From Leptolyngbya sp. NIES-2104 (GTDB lineage: Bacteria; Cyanobacteriota; Cyanobacteriia; Leptolyngbyales; Leptolyngbyaceae), in the NCBI RefSeq assembly GCF_001485215.1, contig NZ_BBWW01000001.1, forward strand, positions 4,712,001 to 4,776,000: a stretch of 64,000 nucleotides of DNA, in the 5' to 3' direction. Position 1 is the first letter of the stretch, and each line of letters opens with the position of its first letter. The notes under the pieces are model-generated. The model ran no database searches and was not told the origin of the DNA. It worked only from the letters and a program-made list of their open reading frames with translations. Made by a program: the position numbers and the translations under genes. Positions 9,179 through 18,255 of this stretch are shown one piece after another.

Positions 9179-9557
9179 CTATGCCAGTTCGTTCAGGACT
9201 TCTCGTTTAGTGGCATGAGAAGCCGCGATCGCGCCGACTTCCCCGATCAGTTCATCTGAAACACCAAGCGATTTTAGGGTTGCGACCAAGTTTTCAACCA
9301 CTGCATCAAAATGAGCGCTACTCAATCCGCTATTTTCCACAAGATGCTGATGCCTCACGAAGCATTCTGCCGTCATATCCAGATGATCCCCCAAAAGCGT
9401 AGGTGAGAAATGCCTTCTGATGCTGTCGCTGTTTCTGCATATCGACACCCGTAAAGAAGTGACTGATGCGATCGTCGTCTAAAACTCGCTGATAAAACTG
9501 ATCCACAGCAGCCTCGATCGCAGCTTTCCCACCGAGCTTTTCGTACAAAGTCGCCAT
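9179..9557 (-). pseudogene. glbN: Truncated haemoglobin (group I, GlbN type) with frameshift
   Basis: The first frame (from ATG 9557) gives a typical group I 2/2 haemoglobin start, MATLYEKLGGKAAIEAAVDQ, continues through AFLTYAFGGSSGYDGRM, then meets a stop at 9330. The C-terminal part (HQHLVENSGLSSAHFDAVV to LNELA) continues in another frame to 9179. Comparing with the family pattern REAHxxLVE, two bases are missing next to GAGGCATCAGCATC around 9345-9355; restoring them gives a 126-residue globin of normal length with the proximal-His region intact. GlbN binds haem and is linked to reactive nitrogen and oxygen defence in cyanobacteria. It may be a pseudogene or a sequencing error. Confidence 0.85.
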
Positions 9558-9626
9558 ACACTCTCCAAGTTTTCAACAAGAATAGATCGACTTGGGAGCG
9601 AATGCGGTGTTTTCAGAAACAGACAT

Positions 9627-10730
9627 TTATGCCATTACAGGATGGAAATAAAAGGCAAGTCCGAGAACTAGATAAGCTGCGAGTAATAACGTTCCTTCAA
9701 GCCAATTCGATCGACCATCTGAGCTAATCGAATTTGTAATCAAGACCGCGACTGCAACCGCAACTAATTCAAATGGATTGAAATCGAGATCCATCGGCTG
9801 CCCAATAAACCAACCGACGATGACCAACACTGGAGCGACAAAGAGCGCGATTTGCAAACTTGATCCCACGGCAACCGAGAGTGACAAATCCATCTTGTCC
9901 TTCATTGCTACGGTTACAGCGGTCGCGTGTTCTGCGGCATTTCCAACGATCGGCAACAGAATTACTCCGGTAAACAGCGCTGTCAGTCCTAGTTTCTCAG
10001 TTGCAACTTCCAGACTATCGACGAGCAATTCTGATTCGATCGCAACAAAAATCGTACAGACCAGCAGCACGATCGACCACAGCGCAATATTTGGCTTCTT
10101 GCCGTCATGTGACAGATTCGCTTCTGCAAGTTCTTCGTTCCCACTCTCTAAGGTTCCCACGTCATACAAATACGTGTGAGTCTTCATCGAGAATAAAAGC
10201 GTGAGAGCGTAAACCGTAATCAGCACGATCGCGACTGCCACCGAGAGCGTTTGTAAAGTCTTCGAGTCAATTCCACTTGAAGTGATATTCACCGCTGTTG
10301 GTAACAAGAGCGCGATCACGGCAAGATTCATTGAGGACGCATTGACTCGTGCCACGATCGGCTGAAATTCCTGCTCTTTGTAGCGCAATCCGCCAAGCAG
10401 CATCGACAAGCCCATCACCAAAAGTAAATTACCAATGATTGAACCTGTAAGGCTGGCTTTTACGACATCCACAAAGCCCGCATTGAGGGCGACTAAAGCG
10501 ATGATTAACTCCGTTGCATTGCCAAAGGTCGCATTCATCAAACCGCCTAATGTCGGACCGACTACCACGGCGATCTCTTCGGTTGCAGTGCCCATCCAGG
10601 CGGCGAGCGGTAAGATCGCCACAGCAGCCGTTCCAAAGACAACAAGCGCTCCCCATTCGAGGTAGTGAGCCGCGATCGACACCGGGATCATCACGAGTAA
10701 TGCTGTAAAAACCGTATTCTTGACTGACAT
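9627..10730 (-). CDS. cax: Calcium/proton exchanger (CaCA/CAX family)
   Basis: 367-residue inner-membrane protein with about 11 hydrophobic helices. The two inverted family repeats are clear: GNATELIIALVALNAG near residue 70 in the first half and GNAAEHATAVTVAMKDK near residue 260 in the second, each carrying the conserved Glu needed for cation exchange. CAX proteins use the proton gradient to extrude Ca2+, and in cyanobacteria contribute to salt and alkaline tolerance. The length is normal and it begins at ATG 10730. It lies upstream of the globin gene on the same strand, 69 bases apart. Confidence 0.92.
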   Translation of the reverse strand: MSVKNTVFTALLVMIPVSIAAHYLEWGALVVFGTAAVAILPLAAWMGTATEEIAVVVGPTLGGLMNATFGNATELIIALVALNAGFVDVVKASLTGSIIGNLLLVMGLSMLLGGLRYKEQEFQPIVARVNASSMNLAVIALLLPTAVNITSSGIDSKTLQTLSVAVAIVLITVYALTLLFSMKTHTYLYDVGTLESGNEELAEANLSHDGKKPNIALWSIVLLVCTIFVAIESELLVDSLEVATEKLGLTALFTGVILLPIVGNAAEHATAVTVAMKDKMDLSLSVAVGSSLQIALFVAPVLVIVGWFIGQPMDLDFNPFELVAVAVAVLITNSISSDGRSNWLEGTLLLAAYLVLGLAFYFHPVMA

Positions 10731-11168
10731 GCGCGTTTCGAGAGTGAGGGTTTCGTCCTCAATAGGATACTCACGATCGACGCATTTCGGCAGAGGAATT
10801 CCGGATCATTCATCACAAAAAATAAATTTTGGTGGCGCGATCGTAAACTCACATACAAAATTCTTAAGGGATTCTAAAAATCAGTTCAGAGTACGGTTCA
10901 ATCGAAAGAGATGATTGCAGGACGGTGGATCGGAGCCATTCAATTCATCAATCTGCTTTCACATCAGCATTGTCACAATCTAGCTCTGGCGTGGATTCCA
11001 CTGGACTCTGAGCTAAGTTGTGGTTTTTTCAGTCTTGTTATGGTGGGATTGCTCGTCTCAGCACGAAGCTGCCTCCGCTCTAGTCTTTTTCTGAGTTTGA
11101 TACCGTCTGCTGACTCTGCGATTTGGAGATATCGCAGATGAGCATATTTTCAATGTGGAAATTAACCC
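10731..11168. other. Intergenic region between divergent cax and GH57 genes
   Basis: 438 bases without a convincing gene. It should hold the promoters of both flanking genes. A small hairpin with arms 11116-11122 and 11131-11137 (CTGCGAT/ATCGCAG) lies 30 bases before the GH57 start and could affect its leader. A 76-codon open frame at 10911-11141 has no family features and looks like chance. Confidence 0.5.
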
Positions 11169-13673
11169 ATGACTTCACTTTCTGATACTTCCTCCCGTTT
11201 AGTGCCTGTCGATTTGAATGCTCATGATCCCGTTAGCGATCCCCTCAATACTGCGATCGGGGTTTACGTCACGGTTCACGGGCATTTCTATCAGCCACCC
11301 CGCGAAAATCCGTATTTAGATGCGATCGAGCGTCAACCGAGTGCTGCTCCGTTTCACAACTGGAATGAGCGGATTCATCACGAGTGTTATCGCCCGAATG
11401 CGTTCGCCAGAGTGCTAAACGATCAGGGTCAACTCTTGGGGATCGTTAATAATTTCGAGTATTTAAGCTTCAATATTGGTCCGACGTTGATGAGTTGGAT
11501 TGAGCGGCACGATGTTGAGGTCTATCAGCGGATTGTGGAAGCCGATCGTAAAAGTTGCGATCGCTTAAACGGGCATGGAAACGCGATCGCGCAAGTTTAC
11601 AATCACATCATCTTGCCGCTGGCGAATGAACGCGATAAACGAACGCAGATTCGCTGGGGAAAAGCGGATTTTCGATCGCATTTCGGACGTGATCCTGAAG
11701 GGATGTGGTTGGCTGAAACTGCTGTCGATTACCCCACAGTAAAGGTGTTGATCGAAGAGGGGATCAAGTTCATTGTGCTGGCTCCATCTCAAGCAGAACG
11801 GTGCAGAGAGCAGAATGATCCCCACTGGCAAGAAGTCGGCGGCGGACAGATTGATCCGACTCGTCCGTATCGTTGTTATTTGCGATCGAATGATCCCGAC
11901 TCTCCGTATATTGATGTTTTCTTCTATGACGGTCCGATTTCTCGCGATATGGGATTCGATACGGCTCTGAGCAGTTCACACCATCTTGCTAGTCGATTAG
12001 GTCAAGCGGTTCGCGGGGATCATCGCCCGACTCAGTTAATTTCAGTTGCAACCGACGGGGAAACCTTCGGACATCATAAAGGAGGTACTGAGAAATGTTT
12101 GGCGTATGCGTTTACCAAAGAATTCTCTAACCGGGATTGGACGGTGACGAATTTCGCGCATTATCTCAGTTTGAATCCGCCGACTTGGGAAGTTGAATTG
12201 AAGCCTGTGACGGCTTGGAGTTGTTCGCATGGAGTCGATCGCTGGCAAGAAGATTGTGGATGTGGTGGGGGCGGTTTGTGGCATCAGAAATGGAGACGAC
12301 CGCTCAGAGAAGCACTCGATTGGTTGCGGGATCAGTTGATTCGGGTGTACGAGGAAGAAGGGAAAAAGCGATTTAATGATCCCTGGCTGGCGCGGGATGA
12401 GTATGTCCAAGTGATTCGCGATCGCGCTTCTGTGCAAAAATTCCTCTCTCGCCATCAGTCGCACAAATTGAGTAATGTCGATCGCCTAGATGCGCTTCGT
12501 TTGCTCGAAATGCAGCGTCACGCACTCTTGATGTATACGAGTTGTGGCTGGTTTTTTGAAGAGCTTTCCCGACCAGAAGGAGTTCAGATTCTCCGGTACG
12601 CCTCACGCGCTTTAGAACTTGCTGGAGATGTATCAGGTATTCAGCTTGAGAAAAATTTCATCAAGCGACTGACATCGGCTCCGAGTAATGTCGATTGCTT
12701 CAAGAATGGCGCGGAAGTTTACCGGCAGTTGGTGATCCCCGCGCAAATCACTTTCGAGCAAGTTGCAGCACACTACGCGATTTCGTCTTTGTTTACTTCT
12801 TACTCACGGGAGCAGCGCGTTTATTGCTACACCGCGAATCAGTTAGATTATCAGATTCAGCGAATGGGATCGGTGACACTCGCGATCGGGCAACTCCAGC
12901 TAACGTCAGAAATCACCCGCGAAAGTCAGCATTTCGTCTTCGCGGTATTGCATCTGTGCGGTTGGGATTTCCACTGCTGCATTCAACCGTTTGCAGGGCG
13001 GCGGAGCTATACCCAAGTGAAAGAACAGCTTTTCGAGGCGTTGAATCATGGTAGTGCTGCCCAAACGATCCTAAAAATGAATCAAGTGTTTGGAGATGTT
13101 GCTTACAGCTTGCAAGACTTGTTTGCGGAAGAGCGGCATCGAATCATGCGGTTACTGAGTCAAGAGACTTTGACGCGGTTGGATCAGCTTTATACGCAGG
13201 TTTATCGCGATAACTATGGCGTGTTGATGGCATTTCACCGGGATGAATTGCCAGTGCCGCAAGAATTACAAGTCGCGGCTGAGATCGCATTAGGGCATCG
13301 ATTGTTGTTGACGCTGCGATCGCTTGAACAAGATTCGGATGAGCCAGATGCGGTGATGATGCACTTGGGGCATTTGGACGCGATCGCAACTGAGGCGATT
13401 CATTTACGCTGTCATCTGCAACAGCCCGAAGCCCGCGAGATTTTACAGCGATTTATTGAGCGATCGCTGTGGGTGCTGTTTAACGAGAGTGAGATCGATG
13501 GGGCGGAGACTCAGATCCGCGTTCTAGAGCGGTTGATTGTCCTGAGTGGGCAGTTTGAATTGGGTGTTGCTCTATCGAAGAGTCAGGAACTGTTTCATCA
13601 GTGGTTAAATCGGTCGCCCTCTCTTACGCCTGCAATTCGAGGTTTGGCTGAGAAATTAGCGATCGTGATTTAG
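11169..13673 (+). CDS. Glycoside hydrolase family 57 protein with DUF3536-type C-terminus
   Basis: 834-residue cytoplasmic enzyme. The N-terminal GH57 barrel opens with VYVTVHGHFYQPPRENPY (about residues 30-50) followed by FHNWNERIHHECYRPN. GMWLAETAVDYPTVKVL (about 177-193) carries the Glu expected as nucleophile, and the later segment SVATDGETFGHH holds conserved Asp/Glu/His residues. GH57 enzymes act on alpha-glucans (amylase, branching enzyme, alpha-galactosidase-like). The remaining 450 residues are helical and match the DUF3536 arrangement usual for the long cyanobacterial form. A role in glycogen turnover or branching is plausible, but the exact activity is not shown. Confidence 0.9.
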   Translation: MTSLSDTSSRLVPVDLNAHDPVSDPLNTAIGVYVTVHGHFYQPPRENPYLDAIERQPSAAPFHNWNERIHHECYRPNAFARVLNDQGQLLGIVNNFEYLSFNIGPTLMSWIERHDVEVYQRIVEADRKSCDRLNGHGNAIAQVYNHIILPLANERDKRTQIRWGKADFRSHFGRDPEGMWLAETAVDYPTVKVLIEEGIKFIVLAPSQAERCREQNDPHWQEVGGGQIDPTRPYRCYLRSNDPDSPYIDVFFYDGPISRDMGFDTALSSSHHLASRLGQAVRGDHRPTQLISVATDGETFGHHKGGTEKCLAYAFTKEFSNRDWTVTNFAHYLSLNPPTWEVELKPVTAWSCSHGVDRWQEDCGCGGGGLWHQKWRRPLREALDWLRDQLIRVYEEEGKKRFNDPWLARDEYVQVIRDRASVQKFLSRHQSHKLSNVDRLDALRLLEMQRHALLMYTSCGWFFEELSRPEGVQILRYASRALELAGDVSGIQLEKNFIKRLTSAPSNVDCFKNGAEVYRQLVIPAQITFEQVAAHYAISSLFTSYSREQRVYCYTANQLDYQIQRMGSVTLAIGQLQLTSEITRESQHFVFAVLHLCGWDFHCCIQPFAGRRSYTQVKEQLFEALNHGSAAQTILKMNQVFGDVAYSLQDLFAEERHRIMRLLSQETLTRLDQLYTQVYRDNYGVLMAFHRDELPVPQELQVAAEIALGHRLLLTLRSLEQDSDEPDAVMMHLGHLDAIATEAIHLRCHLQQPEAREILQRFIERSLWVLFNESEIDGAETQIRVLERLIVLSGQFELGVALSKSQELFHQWLNRSPSLTPAIRGLAEKLAIVI

Positions 13674-14099
13674 CGAGGTCTATCCGGGGCAGGGCTTTGC
13701 TTCGGATAATCAAAAATTGGTTCAAACTTTATTAGATAAGTCGCAATTCTTTGGTTTCCGTTCCTAATTAATGAGTTAAAATTTCTCCCAGATTTTGCCT
13801 GAATCTCTAGAAGAAGACCAGAGTTTATAATCTTGCGTTCATTCAAACGTGGTGGGATTTAGTAAGTTATCGACAGGTTAAGCAGTGGCTTCTCGCATCT
13901 GCCGATATCGCAATTATTAGCAATGCACTTTCAAAGAATCAACCCCTTGAAAGTGCTTTTTCGGACATAAATTTGGACAAAAATATCGTAATTTCGACCT
14001 TTTATTTTAGGACGCAATTCGAGTTCAATAACATTAGAAACGGGTGATTCTACCTAACGATTAGCGATCGCGCATTGTATTTGTTAGGGAGTGTGTTCC
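13674..14099 (+). other. Intergenic region with decayed-looking ORF and orphan terminator
   Basis: 426 bases between two plus-strand genes. A start-less open frame from about 13811 to 14043 reads protein-like (contains WWDLVSYRQVKQWLL), which suggests a gene remnant. The same stretch contains a strong terminator at 13925-13961. No intact gene is supported. Confidence 0.4.
13925..13961 (+). terminator. Strong rho-independent terminator, 250 bases after GH57 gene
   Basis: Perfect 10-bp arms GCACTTTCAA (13925-13934) and TTGAAAGTGC (13947-13956), loop of 12, then TTTTT. Its distance from the GH57 stop leaves room for a long 3' UTR or an independent small transcript. Confidence 0.8.
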
Positions 14100-14414
14100 A
14101 TGTCGAAAAGTATCAATTTATATCAGCAGGATGATTGGGGCAATCAACCTGTCGGACGACCAAAAACAATCAACGATGAGTATCTCGCTCGCCTCAAAGA
14201 ACTGGTGAGCCAGAGTCCGAAACAGTTTGGCTATCCGTTCGATCGCTGGACAGCCCACTGGCTACGAAAACATTTGCTACAAGAAACCGGAGTTGCTATT
14301 AGCGATCGACATATCAATCGATTGCTAAAACAAATGGGCTTGTCTACTCGCGCCCGGATTCACATGAGCCGATTCGGCATCACGATCGACAATTTGAATT
14401 CGTCTCAAGGTTAA
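14100..14414 (+). CDS. Winged-helix (transposase-type HTH) small protein
   Basis: 104 residues from ATG 14100. The central part (RPKTINDEYLARLKELV, then QFGYPFDRWTAHWLRKHL and ISDRHINRLLKQMGLS) matches the winged helix-turn-helix found at the N-terminus of IS630/Tc1-like transposases. Here the protein ends soon after the domain, with no DDE catalytic region downstream, and no terminal inverted repeats are visible around it. It may be a domesticated DNA-binding protein rather than a broken transposon; the open frame, clean start and cyanobacterial codon style support a working gene. DNA target unknown. Confidence 0.7.
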   Translation: MSKSINLYQQDDWGNQPVGRPKTINDEYLARLKELVSQSPKQFGYPFDRWTAHWLRKHLLQETGVAISDRHINRLLKQMGLSTRARIHMSRFGITIDNLNSSQG

Positions 14415-14487
14415 TCTGTCCTGAATCCTCCGCGTCTGGAGGGTTCACCCGTTTGATTCTCGCTTCTAACACGCCTTACGGAATTGT

Positions 14488-15468
14488 TCAAGGCATTTTG
14501 AAACTTGCAACGACTGGGAGATGGTCAGAACCTCCATCCGATCCAACGAATGCTTGAATGGGCTGTAGGTCGCCTGTGTGCCAAATATAATCTAGTCGTT
14601 GAACCGGAAGCCAGGGAATGCTGCTATTTATTAACGTATGCCCAATTCCCTGACCGCGCTCTTGAAAACTATCTTTTAACACCTTTCGGAGTTCATGATA
14701 AGTTTCAGAACTGTCCGTCATATTGCAATCACACAACATCAGAGTTGGCAAGGTTTGTTCTGGAATGTACTTCTTCAAGAACTCTGTTTCTGCGGCTCTT
14801 TTTGTGTATCGATCGATAGTCTCCACAACTAATCGATCAAGCGGAATATTATTTGGCGTAAGATGCGTCACTAATACATTAATGTGCTGATTTCCAGCAT
14901 AAATCGTTGCTTGTAATCCTCGCTCGATCGGTGGACTAGATAACGGTTTGACAGCTTCAAGCGGCAACCGACTAAACAATGCAACGGTATGAAAGCGATC
15001 GACCGGATGAATCGCATGATAGGGATAAATCGGCGAAATTGCTTTCAATAAATTAGGAAGTTCTTTCGGTTGTAGCTCTTGTATCCCAATAACATCCACA
15101 TCCATCGCCCTTATCATCTGAGTAACTTTGGGATAGTCCTGATTGCTCCATAGAAGATTGAACGACATTACCCTAAGCAGGGTGTCTCTTCGTGCAACAG
15201 TTGGAAAGTTTAACCTTGGTGGGAACAGCCCAACGAAGAGCAAACAGCCCAACATCAGCCCGATCAACAAACGCTTCCTTCGACTCCAAAACGCCAGTGG
15301 TAGAAGAACAACGATCGGTAAAAATAGATAAGGCGCAAATGTATTGAGCAGTGCTAACCACCAGAAGCGATCAAAAAAGAGCGATCGCAAACTCAACCAG
15401 AGCAAAAGGCTACCCAGGTAACTCCAGCCCAATACACCAATTGCAGATCGAAAGAAAGCGAACATCAT
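14488..15468 (-). CDS. Membrane-anchored endonuclease/exonuclease/phosphatase family protein
   Basis: 326 residues. The first 90 residues hold two or three hydrophobic helices (VLGWSYLGSLLLWLSLRSL, FLPIVVLLPLAFW, LMLGCLLFVGLF). An EEP catalytic domain follows, with MSFNLLWSN, GIQELQP (catalytic Glu), VTHLTP (His), CDCNMTDSS (Asp-Asn) and GSDHLPV at the C-terminus. All catalytic residues are present. The arrangement resembles YafD-type membrane phosphodiesterases. The enzyme domain is probably outside the cytoplasmic membrane, but topology is inferred. Substrate unknown. Confidence 0.8.
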   Translation of the reverse strand: MMFAFFRSAIGVLGWSYLGSLLLWLSLRSLFFDRFWWLALLNTFAPYLFLPIVVLLPLAFWSRRKRLLIGLMLGCLLFVGLFPPRLNFPTVARRDTLLRVMSFNLLWSNQDYPKVTQMIRAMDVDVIGIQELQPKELPNLLKAISPIYPYHAIHPVDRFHTVALFSRLPLEAVKPLSSPPIERGLQATIYAGNQHINVLVTHLTPNNIPLDRLVVETIDRYTKRAAETEFLKKYIPEQTLPTLMLCDCNMTDSSETYHELRKVLKDSFQERGQGIGHTLINSSIPWLPVQRLDYIWHTGDLQPIQAFVGSDGGSDHLPVVASFKMP

Positions 15469-16051
15469 TGCTCCTCATGTGAGGCTGCGATCGTAAATTG
15501 CACACTATGCATCGGTCTAGAACGTTACCTTGTCTCTTTATCAATTTCTTAAGTTACGCTTTAAATCAGTAAAGTTCCGAACTGCAAGAACGGCTGCATC
15601 GCCTGAGAATTGCTCAGGAAATCATTGAGTAATTCAGGCAAACGAAATCAGTTTTCATAAAGTTCTGCAACGGTACGGATCAGATGAGAATCGACGGCGA
15701 AATGGATGTTGGGGAACATTTTCGCGATCGCGTCTCCCTCAAGATCTCGCCACGGCAATCTTTTCGACCCTATTAAGCCCAACCTCAGCCGCTCTCATTT
15801 CTGTCGCAACCTTAATTCAGCCCGAATTCACCGAAGCCCTGCACGCCCAAATCTTTCACGAGCTTTTCTCTCAATAGGCAAGGGAAAGGACTCGATCGAG
15901 CCGAAATTCGGTTATCGTTCTGACCTACACCTTTAGACGGAGAATCCTGAAATATTTGTTAACATGCTTTACAAATCGAAATCATCTCTGTAATATGTAA
16001 AGTGTGGTTAACACCACATTAATCATTCCTTCAAACAGTAATTATCCAACC
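15469..16051 (+). other. Long psbA upstream region
   Basis: 583 bases between a divergent gene and psbA. The last 90 bases hold the psbA promoter and leader. The stretch 15500-15950 has no recognisable gene; an open frame at 15706-15936 lacks family features and a good start. Several AT-rich and inverted stretches (for example CCTGAGAATTGCTCAGG at 15601-15617) could be binding sites. Confidence 0.5.
15968..15996 (+). promoter_or_regulatory. psbA promoter (-35 TTTACA, -10 TAATAT)
   Basis: TTTACA at 15968-15973 and TAATAT at 15991-15996 are separated by exactly 17 bases, as expected for the main vegetative sigma factor. Transcription would start near 16003, giving a leader of about 50 bases. 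A hairpin TGTGGT-TAAC-ACCACA (16003-16018) would be at the very 5' end of the mRNA, where it could protect the message. Confidence 0.8.
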
Positions 16052-17134
16052 ATGACAACCACCTTACAGAGACGCGAAAGCGCCAACCTGTGGGCGCAGT
16101 TCTGCAACTGGGTCACCTCCACCGAAAACCGCCTGTACGTAGGCTGGTTCGGCGTGTTGATGATCCCCACCTTGCTCGCTGCCACCATCTGCTACATCGT
16201 TGCCTTCATCGCAGCACCCCCCGTGGACATCGACGGCATCCGCGAACCCGTTGCAGGTTCGTTGATGTTCGGTAACAACATCATCTCCGGTGCAGTCGTT
16301 CCTTCATCGAACGCAATTGGCTTGCACTTCTACCCGATCTGGGAAGCAGCATCACTCGACGAGTGGCTGTACAACGGTGGACCTTACCAACTGGTCGTGT
16401 TCCACTTCCTCATCGGAGTCTTCTGCTACATGGGACGTGAATGGGAACTCTCCTACCGTCTCGGCATGCGTCCTTGGATCTGCGTTGCTTACTCTGCCCC
16501 TGTTGCAGCCGCAACCGCAGTCTTCTTGATCTACCCGATCGGACAAGGCTCGTTCTCCGATGGTATGCCCCTCGGAATCTCTGGAACCTTCAACTTCATG
16601 TTGGTGTTCCAAGCAGAGCACAACATCTTGATGCACCCCTTCCACATGCTCGGCGTAGCAGGTGTATTCGGCGGCAGCTTGTTCAGTGCAATGCACGGTT
16701 CGTTGGTCACCTCCTCGTTGGTTCGTGAAACCACCGAAGCAGAAAGCCAAAACTACGGCTACAAGTTCGGACAAGAAGAAGAGACCTACAACATCGTTGC
16801 AGCACACGGCTATTTCGGTCGGTTGATCTTCCAATACGCATCGTTCAACAACTCACGCGCATTGCACTTCTTCTTGGGAGCATGGCCCGTGGTTGGTATC
16901 TGGATGACCGCCTTGGGTGTGTCCACGATGGCATTCAACCTGAACGGATTCAACTTCAACCAATCGATCATCGACTCGCAAGGTCGTGTGGTCAGCACCT
17001 GGTCTGACGTGATCAACCGTGCGAACTTGGGTATGGAAGTGATGCACGAGCGGAACGCTCACAACTTCCCGCTCGACTTGGCGGCAGGTGAAGCGGCACC
17101 GGTTGCACTGAGTGCACCTGCAATCCACGGCTAA
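16052..17134 (+). CDS. psbA: Photosystem II D1 protein, Glu130 (high-light) form
   Basis: 360 residues from ATG 16052; an in-frame GTG at 16004 lies in the leader. D1 binds P680, pheophytin, QB and the Mn4CaO5 cluster in thylakoid photosystem II. Tyr161 ([11 protein letters not shown]), Asp170, Glu189 (QAEHN) and His198 are all in place. Residue 130 is Glu ([10 protein letters not shown]), the variant of cyanobacterial high-light-type D1; the low-light type has Gln. The C-terminus ends in the processed extension after DLA ([16 protein letters not shown]), removed by CtpA. Codon use is strongly biased, as for a highly expressed gene. Other psbA copies would lie elsewhere in the genome. Confidence 0.98.
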   Translation: MTTTLQRRESANLWAQFCNWVTSTENRLYVGWFGVLMIPTLLAATICYIVAFIAAPPVDIDGIREPVAGSLMFGNNIISGAVVPSSNAIGLHFYPIWEAASLDEWLYNGGPYQLVVFHFLIGVFCYMGREWELSYRLGMRPWICVAYSAPVAAATAVFLIYPIGQGSFSDGMPLGISGTFNFMLVFQAEHNILMHPFHMLGVAGVFGGSLFSAMHGSLVTSSLVRETTEAESQNYGYKFGQEEETYNIVAAHGYFGRLIFQYASFNNSRALHFFLGAWPVVGIWMTALGVSTMAFNLNGFNFNQSIIDSQGRVVSTWSDVINRANLGMEVMHERNAHNFPLDLAAGEAAPVALSAPAIHG

Positions 17135-17153
17135 TTCTCAACAGAACTAGCAC

Positions 17154-17182
17154 AAAGCCCTCCACGACTGGGGGGCTTTTTC
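17154..17182 (+). terminator. psbA terminator
   Basis: Stem AAAGCCCTCC with GGGGGGCTTT and a T run, 20 bases after the psbA stop. The T run of the other strand could also serve the converging miaA. Confidence 0.85.
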
Positions 17183-17186
17183 GCGT

Positions 17187-18149
17187 TTAAATCGCTTTGT
17201 AGAACTCTTGAACCCGTAACCAGACTCGATCGACTAAATCAGCCGCATCCGAATCGAACCATTCAATCTCCGAAACTGCCCGAAACCAAGTTCGCTGGCG
17301 TTTCGCAAACTGTCGAGTATGTAGTACTGTTAACCGCTCCGCTTCAGATAGTGAAATTTCACTCCGCAAATACTGCCGCATCTCTGCATATCCCAACGTA
17401 TTTAACAGCGGTAACGCTTCCCCGTACTTTTCACATAGCGTTTTGACTTCCTCGACAAATCCCATTTCGAGCATTTGTCCAGTCCGTTTCGCGATCCGTT
17501 GTTCTAAGCGATCGCTATCCAATGCAAGATACAAAATCGGAAAATTCGGCGGCTCTTCTCCTTGCTGCTCTGAAATCGGGCGACCTGTGACGTAAAAAAC
17601 TTCTAAGGCTCTAAGCGTTCGCACCTGATCATTAGCGTGAATTCGACTCGCTGCGATCGCGTCCACTTGCCGCAGCATTTCATAAAGTGTTTTTTGTCCC
17701 AATTGTTCAAGCTGCGATCGCAATTCCTGTTGAGGTGCGACTCTCGGAATTTTCATGCCACGAGCGATCGCTTTAATATATAGCCCAGTTCCACCTACGA
17801 GAAACTGAACGCCACCACGATCGAGAACTTCCTGCACTCTCATCTGATAATCCGCCACCGTCAGTGTTTCAGTCGGATCGCAGATGTCGATTAAAAAATG
17901 CGGTATGCGATTTTGCTCTTGGAGGGTTGGTTTTGCCGTTCCGATGGTAAACTCTCGGTACACTTGACGCGAATCGGCGCTGAGGATGATCGAACTCATA
18001 CGATCGGCAAGTTCGATCGCTAATCCAGATTTTCCTGTTGCCGTCGCGCCACCGATTATAATAAGTACAGATGTATTGTTAAAGATTTTTGGTTCATTCT
18101 GGAAATTTTGAGTCAAAATAGACCGATCCATCCTACTTTCAAAATTCAT
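17187..18149 (-). CDS. miaA: tRNA dimethylallyltransferase MiaA
   Basis: 320 residues; start ATG 18149 (a second ATG at 18131 is possible). MiaA transfers a dimethylallyl group to A37 of tRNAs that read UNN codons. The P-loop GGATATGKSGLA lies at about residues 33-44, followed by LSADSRQVYREFTIGTAKP, DYQMRVQEVLDRG and GGTGLYIKAI, all family signatures. The C-terminal RQFAKRQRTWFR motif is present. Length is normal. It is divergent from gyrB with a 106-base promoter region and converges on psbA. Confidence 0.95.
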   Translation of the reverse strand: MNFESRMDRSILTQNFQNEPKIFNNTSVLIIIGGATATGKSGLAIELADRMSSIILSADSRQVYREFTIGTAKPTLQEQNRIPHFLIDICDPTETLTVADYQMRVQEVLDRGGVQFLVGGTGLYIKAIARGMKIPRVAPQQELRSQLEQLGQKTLYEMLRQVDAIAASRIHANDQVRTLRALEVFYVTGRPISEQQGEEPPNFPILYLALDSDRLEQRIAKRTGQMLEMGFVEEVKTLCEKYGEALPLLNTLGYAEMRQYLRSEISLSEAERLTVLHTRQFAKRQRTWFRAVSEIEWFDSDAADLVDRVWLRVQEFYKAI

Positions 18150-18187
18150 CCGAAATTGCTCTAAAACCCCTTATAAGCCATTTGTGC

Positions 18188-18193
18188 TATAAT
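18188..18193 (+). promoter_or_regulatory. gyrB -10 element
   Basis: A perfect TATAAT lies 63 bases before the gyrB start. The -35 position 17 bases upstream (AACCCC) is weak, so activation or an alternative sigma factor is possible. Confidence 0.45.
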
Positions 18194-18255
18194 TTTGGTA
18201 GAAATTGCCTTTTGAAGTTTAGTTTCGCTTCCAATTGCCCTAAAGAACGCTTCCT

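Noticed and set aside
10911-11141. 76-codon ORF before the GH57 gene
   Set aside because: No family features, poor start, and it overlaps the expected promoter region.
15706-15936. 76-codon ORF upstream of psbA
   Set aside because: Composition (Arg, Ser, Pro rich) looks like a shadow of HIP1-rich DNA; no ribosome-binding site.
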